Assembly: GCA_022425745.1 (NCBI GenBank)
Contig: JAKMEW010000497.1
Location: 1 to 47,264, forward strand
From: Rubripirellula sp.
GTDB taxonomy: Bacteria > Planctomycetota > Planctomycetia > Pirellulales > Pirellulaceae
Direction of reading: 5' to 3'
DNA: 47,264 nt
Positions 26,441-35,584 of the stretch are shown here, in pieces. The translations under genes and the position numbers were made by a program. The notes below the pieces were generated by a model, which worked only from the letters and a program-made list of their open reading frames with translations, searched no databases and had not been told where the DNA came from. How positions within the stretch are numbered: the first letter of the stretch is position 1; every line of letters starts with the position of its first letter.

Positions 26441-27583
26441 ATGCCGGAAAAGTGGTTCCTAAGCTTCCGCGGAGCAGGACTCGTAGCTTCCCCAAGCTGG
26501 ATGGCTTCGCCTTGGTGGCCAAGTGATTCCCTACAAACAAAGCAACGAGGTTTACTACGCTTACTCGCCCTGTCACACCGGCAAGGCAGCGATCCTCGTA
26601 GCATCATTCACAACTTTGCGATGGAAAACCGTGGCCGATACCGGCGAATTTTAAACCGTCTGGTCGCTCGGCTAGAATCGGGCACCTCAATCATTGAAGC
26701 ATTAGAACAGGTCCCGGATGCAATCGATGACAATGACTTATTAGCATTACAGGTTGGAGCTGAATATGATCTCTCTTCTTTAAAGTCTGGAACCGAAACC
26801 GACTCCATCAGGGAGACCTTCACTGAACTTCTCAAAAGCGGAGAAAGTCAAAACGGAGGAAACCAAACGATCAAGCGGAACCTGAACGTCTACTTCGTTC
26901 TACTCGCTATCGTCTTCATTTTGATGACGAATTTTATTGCTGTTTTCATTGCACCAATCCTGCGACAGATTCACGAAGAGTTCGACATCGCAGGCAACGG
27001 CATCTCACATAATCTAATGACCATTTTGGTAGATGGGTTTGGAGCAAGCTTGCCCTACGCCTTCCTTCTCTTTTTCGCACTTGCGACCTTTGCTTGCTCA
27101 TCTCGCCTTCGACGATTCTCACGAAGGACACTAGCGTTTCTGAACCTGAGAACACCATCATCAGCCTACAGCCATATCCTTAGCATCATCGCTGTCGGCA
27201 TCGACACGCAACACTCAGCAAAAGATGCGGTCTCTGCATTAGCTCAGAAACACCCCGACCCAAGAATACGGCGGCGACTCCAACTCGCTGAAACACAATC
27301 AGCGAGCGCCCCAAATCCTTGGCGTGCTCTATCAGACAATGGGATCATTACCAAAAACCAGGCCGATGCTTTGGACCAAGTGGATCGATCCGACGCTGTA
27401 AGTTGGTGCCTTCGAGAATTTGCTCAAAATCAAATTATCCAGGTGAATTCCCGAAAGAACTTTCACACTCGACTGATCCATCCGATCATCACCTCCACCT
27501 TTGCTGTGCTTGTGTTGATCGTCGCCTGCGCGATGATCAGCTTTCTAACAGAAATGATCCAAGCACTCGCAAGCGTGGTATAG
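26441..27583 (+). CDS. GspF-like inner-membrane protein 3
   Basis: 380 aa. RLLALSHRQGSDPRSIIHNF and RLVARLESGTSIIEALEQVP form the first F domain. The membrane helix NVYFVLLAIVFILMTNFIAV and then FIAPILRQIHEEFDIAGNGI follow, the expected GspF linker. A second helix (ASLPYAFLLFFALATFACSS), a second F domain (HILSIIAVGIDTQHSAKDAV) and a final helix (PIITSTFAVLVLIVACAMIS) complete the fold. AAAAGGAATC just before the ATG may serve as ribosome site. It starts 15 nt after GspF-like protein 2 stops and ends 12 nt before the pseudopilin genes, so all are one operon. Confidence 0.82.
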   Translation: MPEKWFLSFRGAGLVASPSWMASPWWPSDSLQTKQRGLLRLLALSHRQGSDPRSIIHNFAMENRGRYRRILNRLVARLESGTSIIEALEQVPDAIDDNDLLALQVGAEYDLSSLKSGTETDSIRETFTELLKSGESQNGGNQTIKRNLNVYFVLLAIVFILMTNFIAVFIAPILRQIHEEFDIAGNGISHNLMTILVDGFGASLPYAFLLFFALATFACSSRLRRFSRRTLAFLNLRTPSSAYSHILSIIAVGIDTQHSAKDAVSALAQKHPDPRIRRRLQLAETQSASAPNPWRALSDNGIITKNQADALDQVDRSDAVSWCLREFAQNQIIQVNSRKNFHTRLIHPIITSTFAVLVLIVACAMISFLTEMIQALASVV

Positions 27584-27595
27584 GAGCGGAACTCA

Positions 27596-28000
27596 ATGGA
27601 TGCATATCACCAAAATCGCCGAAGCGCTTTCACGAGTACAGAACTGGTTGTTGCCTGTTCATTGCTAGTGGCTGCGACATCCGCCATCGCGACCCTTGCG
27701 GTCAAAACCACTCGCCTCTGGCAAGACTCCCGACATCAGCAGATTGCAATCGATGAACTGAGCAGTGAACTCGATCGGTTAACCGCCTTAGATTCTAATG
27801 AGCGACTTGCCGCGATGAAAAACCTCACTCCTTCAAAGATCCTTCAAGACATTAGCCCATCGGTGACCTTATCCGCGTCGTGGGAAGACGATTACAAGTC
27901 CGCAATTCAATTGCAACTGAACTGGAATACTGCACAGCCTAAAGCGCCCGTCCAGCTAACAGGGTGGATCAACCCCATTGCTGATGGAGCGTCAAAATGA
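27596..28000 (+). CDS. Pseudopilin-like protein, minor (GspI-like position)
   Basis: 134 aa. The prepilin signal is RRSAFTSTELVVACSLLVA: cleavage would fall after Ala11, leaving Phe12 as residue +1 and Glu16 as the conserved Glu at +5. Ala at -1 instead of Gly is tolerated by some prepilin peptidases. A hydrophobic helix to about residue 32 and a small mostly beta C-domain follow. Three F-like genes precede it, and the next pseudopilin overlaps its stop by ATGA. The function is inferred as a minor tip subunit. Confidence 0.75.
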   Translation: MDAYHQNRRSAFTSTELVVACSLLVAATSAIATLAVKTTRLWQDSRHQQIAIDELSSELDRLTALDSNERLAAMKNLTPSKILQDISPSVTLSASWEDDYKSAIQLQLNWNTAQPKAPVQLTGWINPIADGASK

Positions 28001-28512
28001 AAAACAAGATGGTCAGACAAGGCTACACCCTTATCGAACTTTCGATTTCGATGACGGTTGGAAGTACACTCCTCATTCTGTCCGCTGGCTTGATTCACCA
28101 AGTGATGCGATACCACTCCGTTACTCGCGACCGCGCCCACGAGCACCAAATACTCGATCGATTAGGCGGAGACCTGCGTCACGATATTCATCGCGCGATC
28201 GCCGCGCAGCTGAAAGCGGCCAACGAAGTAGAATTAGAATACGATGGCAATCGATTCATTCACTACAAGGTCAACAGATATTCGGTCGAAAAAACACACG
28301 CCCAGGCAAATCGTACGACACGGATGGAATCGTACACATTCAAGCGACCAATCGTTGGTTCATTTGAATTACTAGAAAGCCCACAACTAGTCTCGCTAAC
28401 TATCCAATCGCCCGAGGAGATCCAGGGCACTAGAAAAGCTACACCTCGAAGAATTTCGGCATCACTTAGCCGAGTAGCTCGACATGAAATAGGTGAGGTG
28501 AGCGATGAATAA
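27997..28512 (+). CDS. Pseudopilin-like protein, minor (GspJ-like position)
   Basis: 171 aa with a textbook prepilin signal: MKNKMVRQG is cleaved before Tyr10, then YTLIELSISMTVGSTLLILS with Glu14 at +5. The C-domain (about 40-171) is basic and mixed alpha/beta. The ATG overlaps the stop of the preceding gene (ATGA), and the 3' end overlaps the next gene by 8 nt, showing tight coupling. Confidence 0.85.
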   Translation: MKNKMVRQGYTLIELSISMTVGSTLLILSAGLIHQVMRYHSVTRDRAHEHQILDRLGGDLRHDIHRAIAAQLKAANEVELEYDGNRFIHYKVNRYSVEKTHAQANRTTRMESYTFKRPIVGSFELLESPQLVSLTIQSPEEIQGTRKATPRRISASLSRVARHEIGEVSDE

Positions 28513-28942
28513 AACCAGAAGAGTGACAAATCGAACAGGTGCATTGCTTGTCTGCGTTTTAGTTTGCATGGGCGTTGCAACAACCATCATGAGTCTTTCC
28601 ACGGTCGGCGCTATTCGCGCCCGACGTTCGATTCAAAAATCACACCAACTTCGGCAAACACAGTACTTACTTGATGCAGGTGTCTTGCGATCTGCAAGGC
28701 AACTTCAGGCATCACCTGAATACCGCGGGGAAACATGGCGCCCAGCCCTTGAATCGCTTAATCGATTCAACCCGGAAGTTGTTATAGCCACCGAAGAAAC
28801 TGAGCAACCAGGCGTGCTTCAAGTGACAGTTGTTGCCCAAATGGGAAGCCCAGGCACCGACGTTGGTTCCCTGAATCACCTTAAAACCAAACGTTCACAT
28901 CAGTTCCAGTATCGTCTTGATGCCCCTAAATCAACCAATTAA
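28505..28942 (+). CDS. Pseudopilin-like protein lacking Glu5 (GspK/PilX-like position)
   Basis: 145 aa. The N-terminus MNKTRRVTNRTG is followed by ALLVCVLVCMGVATTIMSLS. Cleavage after Gly12 would give residue +1 Ala13, but there is no Glu at +5, as in GspK and PilX-type minor pilins. After the helix comes RRSIQKSHQLRQTQYLLDAG, typical of the PilX/GspK N-region, then a small soluble domain. The assignment follows position and N-terminus only. Confidence 0.7.
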   Translation: MNKTRRVTNRTGALLVCVLVCMGVATTIMSLSTVGAIRARRSIQKSHQLRQTQYLLDAGVLRSARQLQASPEYRGETWRPALESLNRFNPEVVIATEETEQPGVLQVTVVAQMGSPGTDVGSLNHLKTKRSHQFQYRLDAPKSTN

Positions 28943-28967
28943 AACCGACCCACCGGAGTCCTCCACG

Positions 28968-29843
28968 ATGCATCAAAGCATGAAGCAAATCCAAGATCGC
29001 CGCGGCTGTCGCGGCTTCACGCTCGTTGAACTTCTTGTCGTTATCGCCATCATTGGCGTTCTTGTGGGATTACTCCTGCCAGCTGTTCAAGCCGCAAGGG
29101 AAGCAGCGAGAAGAGTTTCCTGCATGAACAATCAGACACAACTGGGGCTAGGAGCACATCACTTTGAGTTCAGCATGGAACACCTTCCTTCAGGAACAGT
29201 GAATCCAGAAGGGCCAATCACCAACCAACCCGTCGGCCAAGCGGTTAGCTGGCTTGTCTCAATTTTGCCCTACATCGAACAACAAGCGGCTTACCAACAA
29301 TTTGATTTTGAAGCTGGAGCTTATGCCGAGGCGAACCAAAAAGTCCGCGCCCTCGCGATACCCACTCTGTTCTGTCCCTCTAACCCGGGTGAACAGGTTC
29401 GCATCGAGAATGATCTATCCGTGGGATTGAATCACTACGTGGGATGCTACAACGATGCAGAAGCCCCAATCGACTCCGATAACAATGGCTTGCTCTATCT
29501 CAACAGCGAAGTGAGATACAGCGAAATCCTTGACGGCAGTGCACACACGATCCTTTTATCGGAATGCAAGCAAAATATGAATAGCCTCGGTTGGGTATCG
29601 GGAGACCGCTCCTCGCTTCGCAACACCAGTGGCTTCGACAAACGAGATCCATGGACACTGAATAATCCAGATAATGCCGAAGAAAACCCAAACGATGTCG
29701 GCAAATTTGGGAGCTACCATGTTGGGGGTGCGTTGTTTACCTTTGCTGACGGCTCCACCCGATTTATTTCGGAAAGCATCGACCCAGACCTCCTGCGGCA
29801 GTACGGAAATCGCGCGGATGGTGAACTGATGAGCCAACCCTAG
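28968..29843 (+). CDS. DUF1559 pseudopilin-like protein
   Basis: 291 aa from the ATG at 28968 (GGAG at 28955-28958); a TTG at 28917 would add 17 residues overlapping the previous gene. The signal RRGCRG^FTLVELLVVIAII, with Glu21 at +5, and the following LLLPAVQAAREAARRVSCMN are the unmistakable start of the planctomycete DUF1559 family (PF07596). The family end, HVGGALFTFADGSTRFISES, is also present. Such proteins are abundant in planctomycetes and their role is largely unknown. Here one sits in a structural pseudopilin operon, which supports a true pilin role. Confidence 0.95.
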   Translation: MHQSMKQIQDRRGCRGFTLVELLVVIAIIGVLVGLLLPAVQAAREAARRVSCMNNQTQLGLGAHHFEFSMEHLPSGTVNPEGPITNQPVGQAVSWLVSILPYIEQQAAYQQFDFEAGAYAEANQKVRALAIPTLFCPSNPGEQVRIENDLSVGLNHYVGCYNDAEAPIDSDNNGLLYLNSEVRYSEILDGSAHTILLSECKQNMNSLGWVSGDRSSLRNTSGFDKRDPWTLNNPDNAEENPNDVGKFGSYHVGGALFTFADGSTRFISESIDPDLLRQYGNRADGELMSQP

Positions 29844-30041
29844 CATCCCCCCCGAGGGACTATTTACTGGGCGGCAAGCTGGCAAACTGACCGTGATTAG
29901 TACATTCACATCAGAAAGAAGGCTTGCGGACAAGTTGGTGGCGGATTGAAGTAGACCCCTGCGTCGTGGATCGGTAGTTTACGGTCAGTTGTAGTCTATT
30001 AATGTGATGCCCATAGCGTTTTTGGTCCCCGACTGTCGCTT

Positions 30042-33000
30042 ATGAACCAAGATCCTCTCCTCGAGCGACGAAGCCCTCTTGGCATCCCCTATGCGCTTCT
30101 GATCCTCGTTGTTTTCTTTTTCTGCATGCCATCGGTTTTCCGAGCGGCTCGCCTGAGTCTTCAGCAGAAAGAAAATGACGTCAAAGATTGGCTTCCAAGT
30201 GATTTTCCGGAAACCGCAGAACTCAGCTGGTTTGCTGAGCATTTTGCGGGAGAAAGTTTTGTCTTAACCACTTGGCCAGGTTGCTCAAAAGACGATCAGC
30301 GTTTGAAGCTGTTCCAAGAAAAGCTGATTCACGAAAGTGCAGCTTACGACCCATCCGAACAGGTTCCTGCGGAACAAGCTGAATCCTACAAGCGAGCTCG
30401 ACAAGTAGGTCAGAAGCTGCAGCTCCTACGAAGCGGAAACGACTTCTTCAACTGGGGTGGAAAGCAGGAAAAATGGCTCAGCACCGCGTCGGGACAGTGG
30501 CATTACATCACTCCTGATGGCCGACTTTACCGGTGGGAAGGGGCGATGAATGCGGTCGCGGGAGCGGTTCGTGGCGTTCAGCGATCCATGGGGACCTTTG
30601 AGCTGGAAGGTAAACTCGTCACCGCTTTTGGCGAACCATCCAACAGCCGAGTCGCTAATCCGTTCTATAACGACCTCTCGTTGCTCTGCGCACCGCTGTT
30701 TCAGTCTGTGCAGACCGGTGAAATGATAGTCGAGGAGTTGGCACAAGAGGGTGGATCCCTGTGGCCTGTCGATCTCACCGATGAATCGCGTCGAGGAGTG
30801 GTAGCGAAACGTTTAGCAATGGATCGGCTCACGGGAAGCCTTTTCGCTCCTGCAATCAGTGATCAATTTGCGTGGACTCCACAAGCTTTCAGGGAAATGA
30901 TCCCTGAAAATCGAAAAGGAGATCTACCACTTGATTTTGATTTCATCGTTGAACGAGTCCTGAATGAGACGGTTGACTCGGAATACGGCGGCTCCATTGA
31001 TTCCTTGAAAGCGGCATCCCTGAGTGAACGAACGAACGTTTGGTACTCCATTTACGACGCCGCTGCGGTCGAGCCGCCACCGCGTTTGACCTGCGTGATG
31101 GTAACCCTAACCGACTTGGCTAACGATAACCTTCCGTTTGCCTTAGGAAGGGGATGCTTGGGGCAAGCCAGAGGCAGACTACTCGTCCTCGCGGAAGAAT
31201 CAGGCATTGCCGCCCCCAGCGCGCCATCGATGGCTCCTCCACCTTTTAACCAAAGCAATTCCTTCATTGCTCCGGGAACCACTCCGCTGCGAATGGGCGG
31301 CCCACCGGTGGATAACATTGCGATTGATGAAGAGGGAACCGTCACCTTAGTGCGATTGGTTGGCTACAGCATTCTATTGGGCATTGTGCTCTCCTACATC
31401 TGCTTCCGTAGCTTGAAAATCACCATGATGGTGTTTGTGGTTGGCGGAAGTTCGGCTGGTCTCAGTATGGCGATCGTTTGGTGGACTGCTGGACGTGTCG
31501 ACGCCATCCTGATGAGCATGCCTTCATTGGTGTACGTGCTGGGGCTTTCCGGTGCGATTCACGTCATCAACTATTATCGTGATGAAGTGCGTGCACGTGG
31601 CGAACGAGGGGCCACTGGGCGAGCGTTCCGACATGCCCTTTTGCCATGTGCACTCGCCTCAACCACCACCGCCATCGGTCTCGTTTCGCTCTTCACAAGC
31701 AACCTGGCGCCAATCAGTAATTTTGGCCTCTACTCCGGAATCGGGGTGATGATGACCGTCGGAGTTCTCTTCTCGTATCTTCCAGCAGCACTCCAGACCT
31801 TTGTGCCTGGATTTAAAGAAGAAGAACTTTCGCCCGAGAAGGAACTTGCAGCCGAATCCAAACTTTCGGAGTGGTGGGCAAATCTAGGTCGCTGGATCAC
31901 TGGACACTACGCCTCGGTTACCGCTGTCTGCCTACTCGCCTTGGCTCTCGGCGGATGGGGCCTACGAGAGATCAAAACCTCTGTTCAACTGCTCAAACTT
32001 TTCGACGCGGACTCTCGAATCATCCATGACTACGGATGGCTTGAAGATAATTTTGGCAAGCTGGTGCCAATGGAACTTGTAGTGCGAATCCCTGCATCGA
32101 TGCAGGAAGATCGTGGCAGCATTGCCGATAGCGAGTCCCCCGCGGAATCAAAAGATGCCCTTGCAATTGACTCACTGAAAATTTTGGAACGCGCTGAACT
32201 TGTCCAACGCGTCAGAAAAGTGGTCAGCCAGACACTCGGAGAACCCGGAAGAGGAATTGTTGGTCAGGCGATGAGTGCCAACACCTTCCTGCCTCCGCTA
32301 CCAGAACCTTCCAATAGCTACAGCCCTGTCAGAGCCAAGTTCAACCGAGAGCTCACCGCGTCGCTGAGCGACTTGAAGCAGATTGACTACCTCCGCATGG
32401 AAAAAGGGTCTGAATCAAGCCCCAGTGAACTTTGGCGAATTAGTTTACGAGTTGCTGCGTTATCCGATGTCGATTACGGAAATTTCATCCACACGCTTCG
32501 AGAAGCGGTGCAACCGGTGCTGCACGCATACGAAACTCGGCGAGCACTACTCACACAGCTAACCGAGCTGGATGAGTCTGGAGCTGGAACGATTAACCCA
32601 AAATCGAAGGTGCTATTGGTTGGAGCCAAGTCACCACCAACGCTAGATGATGCACGCCTTTTAGGACCTGATCAAGTCATCGATTCACGGGCGGCCTACC
32701 TAAGCACACTTGGTGAACTCATTAGCGGAGAACGAATTGCTCGCCCCTCTTGGCTGGATGTCTCGCAAGATAAACGTGATGAACTCATCAGCAATGAGAA
32801 ATGGGCAAAGTTCGTTGACGCTTACGACGCGATTGTCTGGCTAGGAAGCGATGTATTTCAAAAGGAAGACTTTGCTGCTGCGAAGAATCTGATCGACACA
32901 GAGCAGATTCTTAATCAATCTCAACAAACCATGGCCATTACAAAGCCAAACGAGAACAGAAGTGTCCAAGAGACAATCGGAGTGGTTTACACGGGTGTTG

Positions 33001-33815
33001 TACCAGTTGTTTACAAGGCTCAACGAACACTCCTTACCAGCCTTACCGAATCAATAGGACTCGCGTTTGTGCTAATTGCAGGGGTGATGATTCTCCTTTT
33101 GAACCCAGGTAATTTACCCACCAGTTGGATGCAGCCGGCCAACTTATGGGACGGCTGCATGGCAGGTATGGTTGCCATGATTCCAAATGTGTTCCCCGTC
33201 ATCATGGTGTTCGGCGTGATGTGCCATCTCGATATGGAAATTGATATCGGAACCATGATGACCGCTTCCGTAGCAATGGGCGTTGCAGTGGACGATACCA
33301 TTCACTTCCTAGCGTGGTTCAGGACGAATCTATCTCGCGGCATGAGCCGGATTGATGCGGTGATTGAAACCTACCGACGAGTAGGTCCCGCGATGACTCA
33401 AACAACCATCGTTGGCGGGCTAGGACTGTTCGTTTTCGCTCTATCAACCTTTACGCCGACTCAGCGATTTGGATCGCTGATGCTCGTAATGTTGGCAACC
33501 GCCTTAATAGGCGACATGATCCTGCTTCCGGCTCTCTTAGCAGGACCTGCTGGACGATGGTTCAAATGTAACCATCAGAAGAAATCAAACCCCCATCGAG
33601 GTAACGCATCAGAGATCTCAGCTTCGGACGAAGCTCCTTTTGATTCGAGCGATACAGCCGAGCCGGAAGCTGTCGCTATCGGGGAACGCACAACATCGAC
33701 CCAGCCTGCCAGCCTCGAGCTACTGGAGGGAACCGAAGATCCGCTTCCAAAGCTCCGCCTACACTTCCCAACAGATACCCAATCTGGAGATCGGCGGCGG
33801 GTGTCTGGTAAATAA
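30042..33815 (+). CDS. RND/MMPL-family transporter, 1257 aa
   Basis: The protein has the RND two-bundle architecture: TM1 at about 14-32, a long periplasmic loop (about 35-430), and a first bundle about 436-590 (LVGYSILLGIVLSYICF, SMPSLVYVLGLSGAIHVINY). TM7 and a second loop lie at about 625-995, and a second bundle about 1000-1175 (AFVLIAGVMILLLNPG, GVAVDDTIHFLAWFRTNLSR). The GVAVDDTIH motif with its paired Asp is the RND proton-relay region. A soluble tail of about 80 residues (1175-1257), rich in Glu, Ser and Pro, is cytoplasmic. It is of MMPL or hydrophobe/lipid exporter type rather than the tripartite HAE1 type. No periplasmic adaptor or outer-membrane channel gene is next to it. The substrate is not predictable. 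About 200 nt of non-coding DNA precede it. Confidence 0.9.
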   Translation: MNQDPLLERRSPLGIPYALLILVVFFFCMPSVFRAARLSLQQKENDVKDWLPSDFPETAELSWFAEHFAGESFVLTTWPGCSKDDQRLKLFQEKLIHESAAYDPSEQVPAEQAESYKRARQVGQKLQLLRSGNDFFNWGGKQEKWLSTASGQWHYITPDGRLYRWEGAMNAVAGAVRGVQRSMGTFELEGKLVTAFGEPSNSRVANPFYNDLSLLCAPLFQSVQTGEMIVEELAQEGGSLWPVDLTDESRRGVVAKRLAMDRLTGSLFAPAISDQFAWTPQAFREMIPENRKGDLPLDFDFIVERVLNETVDSEYGGSIDSLKAASLSERTNVWYSIYDAAAVEPPPRLTCVMVTLTDLANDNLPFALGRGCLGQARGRLLVLAEESGIAAPSAPSMAPPPFNQSNSFIAPGTTPLRMGGPPVDNIAIDEEGTVTLVRLVGYSILLGIVLSYICFRSLKITMMVFVVGGSSAGLSMAIVWWTAGRVDAILMSMPSLVYVLGLSGAIHVINYYRDEVRARGERGATGRAFRHALLPCALASTTTAIGLVSLFTSNLAPISNFGLYSGIGVMMTVGVLFSYLPAALQTFVPGFKEEELSPEKELAAESKLSEWWANLGRWITGHYASVTAVCLLALALGGWGLREIKTSVQLLKLFDADSRIIHDYGWLEDNFGKLVPMELVVRIPASMQEDRGSIADSESPAESKDALAIDSLKILERAELVQRVRKVVSQTLGEPGRGIVGQAMSANTFLPPLPEPSNSYSPVRAKFNRELTASLSDLKQIDYLRMEKGSESSPSELWRISLRVAALSDVDYGNFIHTLREAVQPVLHAYETRRALLTQLTELDESGAGTINPKSKVLLVGAKSPPTLDDARLLGPDQVIDSRAAYLSTLGELISGERIARPSWLDVSQDKRDELISNEKWAKFVDAYDAIVWLGSDVFQKEDFAAAKNLIDTEQILNQSQQTMAITKPNENRSVQETIGVVYTGVVPVVYKAQRTLLTSLTESIGLAFVLIAGVMILLLNPGNLPTSWMQPANLWDGCMAGMVAMIPNVFPVIMVFGVMCHLDMEIDIGTMMTASVAMGVAVDDTIHFLAWFRTNLSRGMSRIDAVIETYRRVGPAMTQTTIVGGLGLFVFALSTFTPTQRFGSLMLVMLATALIGDMILLPALLAGPAGRWFKCNHQKKSNPHRGNASEISASDEAPFDSSDTAEPEAVAIGERTTSTQPASLELLEGTEDPLPKLRLHFPTDTQSGDRRRVSGK

Positions 33816-33936
33816 CACCGTCGATACTCTAATGCTACCCCAGCGGGGTGAGCGAACACGGTGCGCACCGAAAGGTATTCACAATACCTCAAAGCACCTT
33901 CCTCAAATCAATCGAGACAGAGTTGCTCGTTGCCAA

Positions 33937-33971
33937 CAAAAAACCGCCATGCTCAACAAAGAGCATGGCGG
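33937..33971 (-). terminator. Rho-independent terminator of the Gfo/Idh/MocA gene
   Basis: An 11-bp perfect stem, CCGCCATGCTC / GAGCATGGCGG (33944-33954 and 33961-33971), closes a 6-nt loop. A T-run follows on the minus strand (33943-33938). It lies 28 nt beyond the oxidoreductase stop. Confidence 0.9.
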
Positions 33972-33999
33972 CGATGTAGAGCCATTGGTCGCTTTTAAC

Positions 34000-35322
34000 T
34001 TAAGCAAATGGGTCGTATTTGCCTGGTACAGCAAATGGGTATTTACCATCCGACCCTGGAAGCGCTGATGGCGGTGGAGGAGTATCGAGTGTGTAATTAT
34101 CGATTCCCGGTGCAAGTTCCTTGCCCTTCGCCAACAAATCATCCCACTTGATGATCTTGCCACTGTAACACGCTTCACGACCAAGGATTGCAGTGAAGGT
34201 CGACTTAGCGCCGTACTCACCTTCGTTGTAAATCTCACCAGCCATGAGCGATTCGATCATGTCGTGCTGTTCTTGCTGATGACCACTGGGACGATCGCCT
34301 TCAAACTTCCAAGGGTTTGCACCATCAATCCAACCCGCACCGGGGTCAGACGTACCTTTTGAGCCGTGCACAAACTCTCCAACGTGGTTCCAAACGCCGC
34401 GGACGTGTCGCCCTTGGCTGTACATTTTGGTTCCATCGGCAAAAGTGTATTCGCAGAAAGTGTGATCAAAGATCTGAGACTTGGTCGCGTCTCCAGCTTC
34501 TCTCAACTCGCGTCCACCCATTCCGTTACACTCGACGGGGTACTCACCTTTGACCCAACATCCGACATCCAAGTTGTGAATATGCTGCTCACAAATCTGG
34601 TCGCCGGATAGCCAATTAAAGTGATACCAGTTGTTGACTTGGAATCCCATCTCGGTCTGTGATTCGTTACGATTTCGATACCAAATCCCAGAGCCATTCC
34701 AATAAACTCGCATATTGATGACATCACCAATTGCACCATCATGAATGCGTTGGATCGTCTCGACGTAACGCGGCTCGTGTCGACGCTGCAGTCCGATCGC
34801 AACCATCAGGTTCTTCTTCTTGGACTCTTCAACTGCATTCAGCACTCTTCGAACACCAGTGGCGTCAGAGGCAACAGGCTTTTCCATAAAGATATGGCGA
34901 CCTTTGTTTACCGCATACTCGAATTGCTGCGGCTTGAAGCCCGGTGGAGTTGCAATGATCACGAGATCGGCATCCACATCAATCGCCTTCTTGTAGCCAT
35001 CTAGACCACCGAAGATTCGATCCTGCGGCACATCGATTTTATCGGCAAATTTACCCTTATTTTTTTTACCGAGGTTGGCGAGGTTATTCGCTGCCTTTTC
35101 GGTGTACGGGTCAGCAGCAGCAACAAGCTTCACATTGCCTTTCGTGTTCATGATGTTCTCAGTGGCACCCAAGCCACGTCCACCACAACCAATCAAAACG
35201 AATTTGATTTCGTCACTACCCGCAGCATGGGCTGTCCGAGCGATTGTGCTTGTCAAAGCAGCGCCAGCAGCGGCAGCCGTCGAGCCCTTGAGAAAATTTC
35301 GACGGTTTGAATCATTTTGCAT
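34000..35322 (-). CDS. Tat-exported Gfo/Idh/MocA-family oxidoreductase
   Basis: 440 aa. The N-terminus has a twin-arginine signal (SNRRNFLKGSTAAAAGAALT, Arg7-Arg8), so the enzyme is folded before export to the periplasm, as in many planctomycete members. The Rossmann fold begins at FVLIGCGGRGLG (45-50 core), and the catalytic-lysine motif is EKPV (147-150). The conserved region GLQRRHEPRYVETIQRIHDG and the C-terminal NWYHFNWLSGDQICEQHIHN follow. It is NAD(P)-dependent and probably acts on a sugar or sugar derivative. The gene stands alone with its own terminator; about 260 nt separate it from the epimerase gene upstream. Confidence 0.93.
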   Translation of the reverse strand: MQNDSNRRNFLKGSTAAAAGAALTSTIARTAHAAGSDEIKFVLIGCGGRGLGATENIMNTKGNVKLVAAADPYTEKAANNLANLGKKNKGKFADKIDVPQDRIFGGLDGYKKAIDVDADLVIIATPPGFKPQQFEYAVNKGRHIFMEKPVASDATGVRRVLNAVEESKKKNLMVAIGLQRRHEPRYVETIQRIHDGAIGDVINMRVYWNGSGIWYRNRNESQTEMGFQVNNWYHFNWLSGDQICEQHIHNLDVGCWVKGEYPVECNGMGGRELREAGDATKSQIFDHTFCEYTFADGTKMYSQGRHVRGVWNHVGEFVHGSKGTSDPGAGWIDGANPWKFEGDRPSGHQQEQHDMIESLMAGEIYNEGEYGAKSTFTAILGREACYSGKIIKWDDLLAKGKELAPGIDNYTLDTPPPPSALPGSDGKYPFAVPGKYDPFA

Positions 35323-35584
35323 TGCTTAAAACCTCAAGTGATATTTCGAGTTATGTTTAGACAAGTTGCATCTATTGCTTTCGACCGAAATTGTAAACAG
35401 GCTGAGAACCTAATTGTGAAATCCGACCGAGAAATCGCAATTTTGAATACGTTTTAGGACCACCGACCGTTTGGCGAAGTTAACCGAAAAATGAGTTTTC
35501 CCTGATTTTTCTCACGTTCGCACTTCAGACTCTCACCGGTTTCCATGCCTCGATAAGCCTACAAACTATCTCTGGCCACTGTCC

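Noticed and set aside
27319-27756. 145-codon plus frame across the third GspF-like gene and the first pseudopilin
   Set aside because: Shadow of two real genes; no membrane or family pattern.
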